From Pseudopyrenochaeta lycopersici (Eukaryota > Ascomycota > Dothideomycetes > Pleosporales > Pseudopyrenochaetaceae): 64,000 nt of DNA. The position numbers and the translations under genes were made by a program. The notes beneath the pieces were generated by a model. The model was not told where the DNA came from and did not search any database. It saw only the letters and a program-made list of their open reading frames with translations. The stretch's first letter is position 1. The number at the start of each line of letters is the position of its first letter. This document shows, piece after piece, positions 58,401 to 64,000 of the stretch. The stretch spans positions 2,046,001-2,110,000 of the forward strand of contig NHZP01000003.1 of assembly GCA_003313425.1 (NCBI GenBank), read 5' to 3'.

Positions 58401-59102
58401 TGCTTCCCTGCACTGCTAAGGCTCGATGCACGATCATTTAAATTCGTCATTGACTCTTGTATGTGGGCCAGCAAACATGACAATCGAGAGGTCGAGAGCG
58501 CTGGTCTATCCATGTGTTTCGAGCTGGTTTCCAACATGTCCGACACTGACGAACAGACGTGCAATGCCTTCTTCGAGACATTCTTCACGACCATCCTGCA
58601 AGACGTCTTCTTCGTCGTCACTGACAGTGATCACAAGGCTGGCTTCAAATCTCAATCGATGTTGCTGGCGAAGATGTTCTGGCTTGTCGACTCAGATAAG
58701 CTTCGGGGTCCAATCTATACCTCACCGGACATGGCAGCCGCGGGCACGCCAAACCGTGAGTTTTTGCGGAATTTCGTCGGTAACTTGTTAGCGACCGCTT
58801 TCCCCAACCTTCAGACGTGAGTATTACTACGCCAATTGCGGCTGTTCTCGCTAACCAATTACAGTGCCCAAATCGCATCGTTCATTGATGGACTCTTCGC
58901 CACGAATTCCGATCTCAACCGATTCAAGGTCATCCTGCGAGACTTCCTCATCTCTTTGAAAGAATTCTCCGGCGACAACGCCGAGCTCTTTGCCGAAGAG
59001 CGTGAAAACGCGGCCAAGACAGCCAAGGAACAAGAGCGCGAACGAGCCATGAAGGTCGGTGGTCTTTTGAAGCCATCTGAGATGGATGATGATGAGTTGT
59101 GA
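55442..59102 (+). CDS. crm1: exportin-1 / CRM1, nuclear export receptor (9 exons)
   Basis: Exons are 55442-55507, 55575-55604, 55660-55732, 55787-55858, 55906-57635, 57691-57904, 57952-58181, 58263-58816 and 58865-59102, giving 1068 residues with consistent phases. The N-terminal importin-beta-like region reads [17 protein letters not shown] and [16 protein letters not shown], then [17 protein letters not shown] repeats continue through [18 protein letters not shown] and [18 protein letters not shown] to [14 protein letters not shown], and the C-terminus is acidic. CRM1 binds leucine-rich export signals together with RanGTP and carries proteins and RNPs out of the nucleus. The export-groove residue that is Cys528 in human is Thr here (residue 521, in [14 protein letters not shown]), as in budding yeast. 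The 81 bp intron at 58182-58262 is in frame and easily missed. I placed it by the family sequence INKLH/SMMEDQ. Confidence 0.96.
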
Positions 59103-60558
59103 CTCGACGTGGAGCTAAACACAAACGTTGCGACGCGCACACCTTATGACGCTCGAACCGCGCCGGACGAGACATCCCATAAACAATATTCAAACGATCT
59201 CGACGGATGGGATGTCTATGGCCTATGAAGTTGTTTGAGTTGGTGGAGGTGCTGAGTTGGATTGGAGCATACAGCCGTTGCGCATCTGAATTTTTTAGGA
59301 AATGGATGGGTTTGTGCAAGCGGTCTCATACCCCATAGACCTCTCGACTCTTCTTTTGATGCATGGATACATAGCTGGCCTGGAGGTAGCCTGGCTTGGC
59401 TTACAGACAAAAAGGATATGAGGTTGCAGGAGTAAGAGCAGCCGTTGCGCCTCAATGGCGAAGAATAGATATGATACTCACACCTGGCTGCTTACCATGA
59501 CTTCATACATTTGACGGCCCCGAAACGGCGGTAGTTGCCCCTACTCACTTTTGTTGACCGTACTGCCCCGCCTTGTACAACACAACTACGTCTGCTCGAG
59601 ACGGGCTCAGGGTAATTTTCTGCAAAATGACGAGATCCTGCTCATCCTGCTCTTTCTTTCCGCAATGGGGTCCTTAGTGATCAATCAGACCCACTTACCG
59701 GCAGTCTCTCGGTTGATCGCATGTTGTAAGCTATCCAAATCATGGTGGTCCGTTCCATCGCGCATGTGCGATTTCATGCCGTCCATCCTACCGTAGTATA
59801 GTTACATGTACTGCGGGTAAGCTTCCTAGAGAAGGCTAGCAGCTGCCCTTTCAGGCGCTCCGCCAACGTTACGTAACTAGCGCTCTCTGTCGGCTGCAGA
59901 CATAGACAAAGCTCGATTGGGCGTTTTTTCAGCCTTCACAGCACCCCAGCCCTGCTAAGGTTCGGCAGAATACCCGCATGTGACGCTGGGCTGTTCCCTG
60001 TTGTCGACCTAACGATTTCTGTACGTGAGCTTGGTGCTGAACCCGTGGCGGCTCTACGGCCTCCCATTCGTCAGATAACTTCATCGTCTCAACGACATGG
60101 GCACTCTGCTCCTCTGCCTGTGTATGCACAGTCTCGTGGCCCTCTTGCAATGAGCCCGCGGCATCACTACGATGTCTAGGCCCCTCATTCGGCATCTCCT
60201 AAACCTCTGCTAATCCATTGTCTGGCCCAGGTCCAAGCGAGTCTCTGGATTAATCCGTCCACTACAGGGTAGCACCAACTGCGACCCGACCTGACTTCAC
60301 TTCTCGACTCTTCTACCAACTACGCACGTCCATTCCTTAGGGCTTCCACCGAAGAGCCTCACTTCATTGTTTTACTTTTTTCTTGTCTCCACTGCCGAAT
60401 AGGCGCCTGCTGACGACCGCACACCTGGCTGTTGCTGGGCTTGTATGGTTAGATCCGTGCATCAACTCGGACCAGGATCTGTCGCTTGTGCATCATTTGC
60501 GCATTTCCGTTAAGGCTTCGAAAGGACTGCTGTTCAGTTCTTTCCTACTACGAGCACA
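59103..60558. other. intergenic, no supported gene; 3' part is the leader of the Pho81-like gene
   Basis: Only short frames are open. The stretch 60290-60380 is C/T-rich, and non-coding exon sequence of the Pho81-like gene ends at AT (60559-60560) before its first intron. Confidence 0.55.
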
Positions 60559-63500
60559 ATGTACGTCTCATCCTCATATGGAGACTCTTCAGCCCCGCCC
60601 GCTTGTCATCTTGAGAAAGTCACCCTCGTCGACAAGTCTTGCAGCGAAAGATGACACCACTGACTCAGCACGTTTCTCCAGGAAGTTTGGCAAGCATATT
60701 CAGAAACGGCAACTGGAAATTCCAGAATATGCCGCTAGTTTTGTGGACTACAAGGCGCTCAAGAAGGTCATTATCCTTCCTCAGCACGCACTTTTGATGA
60801 CGACTGATTGCAATTTTTAGCTCATCAAAAAGCTTAGCGCTACTCCGGTGATACCGCCACAGGCTGAGAGCAGCCATGGACATGAACTACTGGACCCGCA
60901 AACCTCCTTACAGGCAAACAAGGCCACATTCTTTTTCCGAGTGGTATGCATCTGGTATGCGCATTACAAAGATCACTCCTCACTCAGGACATAGGAACGT
61001 GAACTAGAAAAGGTCAACACCTTCTACCTACAAAAGGAGGCTGAGGTATGGTTGAGAAAAGTTGTGTGTGAACAGGAGCTCACCCCAAACTTAGCTGCGC
61101 CTGCGTCTAACAACGCTTCTGGATAAGAAAAGAGTAATGCAACAGCACCCGCAATCTGTCTCAAAGACTTCCTCACGGTATATTGCCCTTGAAGAGGGAC
61201 TAAAACAGTTTAGCATGGATCTTAATAAGCTTGAGGTAATTGGTCCACATAGATATGGGGTTGGCGGATCTAACTGAACACAGCAATTTGTTGAAGTGAA
61301 CGAAACCGCATTCTCTAAAATCCTAAAGAAGGTTTGGCACACCTTTCTTCTTGCTATTGCTATTTAGCTAACGTATCTAGTGGGATAAAACCTCAAAAGT
61401 CGGCCGCCACAACCTTTTGCGTACATGAAATAACGGCTGACGTCAATACCAGTCAAGAGAGAAACAACTCTACCTATCTCGGGCCGTTGAGGTTCAACCA
61501 TGTTTCAATCGCGAAGTCATCAGTACTCTCTCCGATCAAGCTACCCAGGCAATCTTAGACTTTTCCGGATGGGCGGATGGCGAAGGAGTGCAAGCGCCTC
61601 ACCCAACTGCCGAACCTCGTGTCTCCGAACCTGCGTTCGAAGCGAAGCTCCAGCTTGACAACCAATTCGTTCAGGCCATAAACGCAGCCAATAAAGGCAA
61701 AATTGAGGAATGCCTCGCTCGCTTGTCGACTCTTCCTGACGCACGCGACCATGTCTCCAAGGCCTTCCTAAGCACCGTTGCAGAAGCACCTGAAGAAGCA
61801 CTGAGAATCCTGCTCGACTCAAATCTGGTCAATCTCGAACAGGAGGACGAGATCAATGAGCGAAACTGCCTCCACAAGTCTGCTATCAGTGGAAGACTTG
61901 AAGTACTCAAGCTGGGAATATCTAACAAGGTAGATGTGCATGCAACGGACGTGTATGGCCGGGTACCGTTACACTATGCTTGCATGCATGGATACGTGGA
62001 ACTTGTGCAGGAACTCATCAACGCCGCCCCAGAAACGGTAAATTTCCGTGATCAAGACAGCTTTACTCCCTTGATACACGCCATCGTACGCTCACAACTC
62101 GCTTGTGTAGAGACCCTACTTTCGCGAGGCGCCGACCTGAGTCGTTTAGGACCCGGGGAGCATGTTCCCCTCAATCTCGCATGCCAATATGCATCGCTCG
62201 AGATCTTAGAACTTCTCCTTCAAAGGTCTGCTGAGATGCTTTCAGATGCCGAAGGTCTATTTCCGCAGCATCTTGTAGCAAGGTCTGGTAAGACGCCACA
62301 GTCGTTACTCTTGCTACAGAAGTACGGTGCCAATCTAGATCAGCCGGACAAGCTCTATCAATGGACCCCTCTCTTCCACGCTGCAAGCGAAGGACATGTG
62401 GAATGCCTCCAAACGCTTCTTCAGTGCGGCGTTGATGTGGATATTGTTGACGAGAAGGGTTTATCTGCTATGTATTACGCAACGTGGGAAGGCCATCTGG
62501 AGTGCATGCGGCTGCTGGCCTCGGTAGGGCGCGGAGTTGGTTTAATGACACAGAAACAGGCCTCCCCTTGTATCCCATCCCAAATGGCCAGCTCAATGCC
62601 TGCATCAATGGATCTTGAGAGCGACCCAGATGGCATACCTGAGTTCATTCTCCCACCACCGATAATACCATTTCGAAGATACGGCCACAACTTCCTAGAC
62701 ACGAAAACTTTCGTGGTTATCAGCTTCGAGAAGGTTGGAAAAGAGGCGATACGGTTCTACGACGAGTCAAAATATCCCGCAGCAAGGCTTACAATTTCCT
62801 CAAAAAGCTCTGATCTCATACCGCGGAACGTACTATTACCAATTCAAGACGAGTTCAAGGTCATTTCGTTCCAGATTGAGAATATTGATAACTTCTCTAT
62901 CGATTTCGATATTTATCCTACAATTGGGTCAAAGGTCATTGCTCGTAGCGTAGCTTCGTCAAAAGTCTTTACGGAGCGAACCAAGAGCACTGGGCGATGG
63001 CATCTAGAGTTATTTGACCCAAGGCTTCGAGCTATTGGCCGGGTCACTTTTGACTTTCAGGTCGTCAAGCCTTTCCATGGCATCCCACTGGAGATTACCC
63101 ATTTTGCCACATACTGGAAAGCGACTAGTCAGCTTGACTCACAACCTCATACTCTCATTACCGGCTCAAGTCTGTCTGGAGAATATGTGCGCTTGTTTGT
63201 ACAGCTGACCGCCGATGGTGTACCAGTGTTGCACCCAAGATGGAAAATCGACTACCAAGGCCTCGAGGTTCCCGTCAACATCCTTACGTATGCCCAATTT
63301 GCAGCGATTGGTGTGCATCAGAACGCCGCAAATGCTTCCCAGCTTGCTGCAGGACTTGCGCACGCTACTTCGAACGATATACCTATGATCTACCAGGCTA
63401 TGGCTTCTTCTTTCATACCTCTGAAGGACGCTTTAGCGCTGTTGCCCGCTCACATCCACGTAGAATTACATGTTCTCTTTCCATCGCGAATAGAAGAGGA

Positions 63501-64000
63501 ACGTCTCAAGCTTGGTCCCACGCATGACATGAACACTTTCGCAGACAAGATATTGTCAGTAGTGTTTGAGCATGCGCGTGTGTTGAGAGAGCAAGGCGCG
63601 GGAGAAATTGATGGCACCCTACGGAGTGTCCTGTTCAGTTCCTTCAACCAGGACATCTGCACTGTGATCAACTGGAAGCAGCCAAACTGTAAGTGTATTC
63701 TACAAGTCTTTGCTGACCGTGAATACTGATCCTTAGCAGATCCGGTACTCCTCTGTAACGAACTCGGCGCCGACAGCTCCCAGTCGCCTTCGGGTAATAC
63801 GCATATCGTTCAAAGCAGTGGTCGCACCACAATCTCCGTGAAAGAGGCAGTTCAAATTGCAAGAGACAACAATTTCATGGGCTTAATATGCAGTTCTCGT
63901 TTACTGGTTAGTGTCTTGCACAATTCCGTAGTATTATGCACAACATTGACATCCGGACAGGATCTCGCTCCCGCCCTTATCGAATCAATCAAGACCGCTG
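60559..64000 (+). CDS. pho81: Pho81/NUC-2-type phosphate regulator: SPX, ankyrin and GDPD-like regions (3' partial)
   Basis: Exons are 60559-60560, 60682-60766, 60821-60943, 60995-61045, 61095-61235, 61284-61331, 61381-61398, 61453-63688, 63740-63906 and 63961 to the edge. The start codon is split: AT, a 121 bp intron (GTACGT, CTGAC, CTCCAG), then G, giving MKFGKHIQKRQLEIPEYAAS, the expected SPX N-terminus. SPX covers about 1-190 (FVDYKALKKLIKKLSATP, FFFRVERELEKVNTFY, KILKKWDKTSKSREKQLYL). Ankyrin repeats cover about 295-510 (GRVPLHYACMHGYVELVQEL and others). The later part contains FRRYGHNFLD and NWKQPNYPVLLCNEL, leading into the glycerophosphodiesterase-like domain, cut by the window end. 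The protein senses phosphate through SPX-bound inositol pyrophosphate and inhibits the Pho80-Pho85 cyclin/CDK. One intron has a non-consensus donor (GTCGGC, 61399). Confidence 0.93.

Overview
This window is nuclear DNA from a filamentous ascomycete (Pezizomycotina, probably a dothideomycete; the class is inference). The genes carry short 45-170 nt GT-AG introns with CTGAC/CTAAC-type branch sites. They encode typical fungal proteins: an SPX-ankyrin Pho81/NUC-2, a Tcp11/Sok1 protein, Kgd4, a Zn2Cys6 regulator and an Asp f 7-like DPBB protein. Repeats are heavily decayed by C-to-T/G-to-A change, the signature of repeat-induced point mutation (RIP).

Left flank (1-6228): the C-terminal end of a TPR protein, a small single-pass membrane protein with a PPxY motif, and a heme-thiolate (chloroperoxidase/peroxygenase) gene whose 5' end cannot be resolved.

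Mobile island (6229-24756): a nested structure. The outer unit is bounded by TA on both sides and has about 1.25-1.3 kb inverted arms (6231-7741 and 11134-24754, the latter interrupted). Both arms are almost stripped of CpA/TpG. Between them lies a 3.4 kb cargo of normal composition with two divergent, spliced genes that I do not recognise. Each encodes a helical protein with a pair of hydrophobic segments. The left arm holds a 224 bp solo LTR (TSD acaac). The right arm is interrupted by a Ty3/gypsy chromovirus on the minus strand (11528-23903; 394 bp LTRs; TSD aatac). That element is itself interrupted by a Ty1/copia element on the minus strand (17166-22575; identical 123 bp LTRs; TSD acttc; a primer site matching the anticodon arm of initiator tRNA-Met). 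This cassette is my main candidate for an undescribed system.

Right flank (24757-64000) is mostly housekeeping: a secreted DPBB protein; mitochondrial Kgd4 and Mediator Med18, divergently arranged; DNA polynucleotide kinase/3'-phosphatase (7 exons); a Pro/Ser-rich fungal protein; a Zn2Cys6-ankyrin protein divergent from a tiny membrane protein; a Tcp11-domain protein with an IQ motif; a SET-domain protein with an apparent 1 bp frameshift; exportin-1/CRM1 (9 exons); and the start of a Pho81/NUC-2 phosphate regulator running off the window. I reconstructed splice structures by hand from reading frame, splice consensus and family conservation. Exon coordinates are listed per gene. Several long stretches (for example 24757-28258, 29090-32299, 36823-39731, 41333-45533) show only overlapping open frames on both strands with no recognisable protein.
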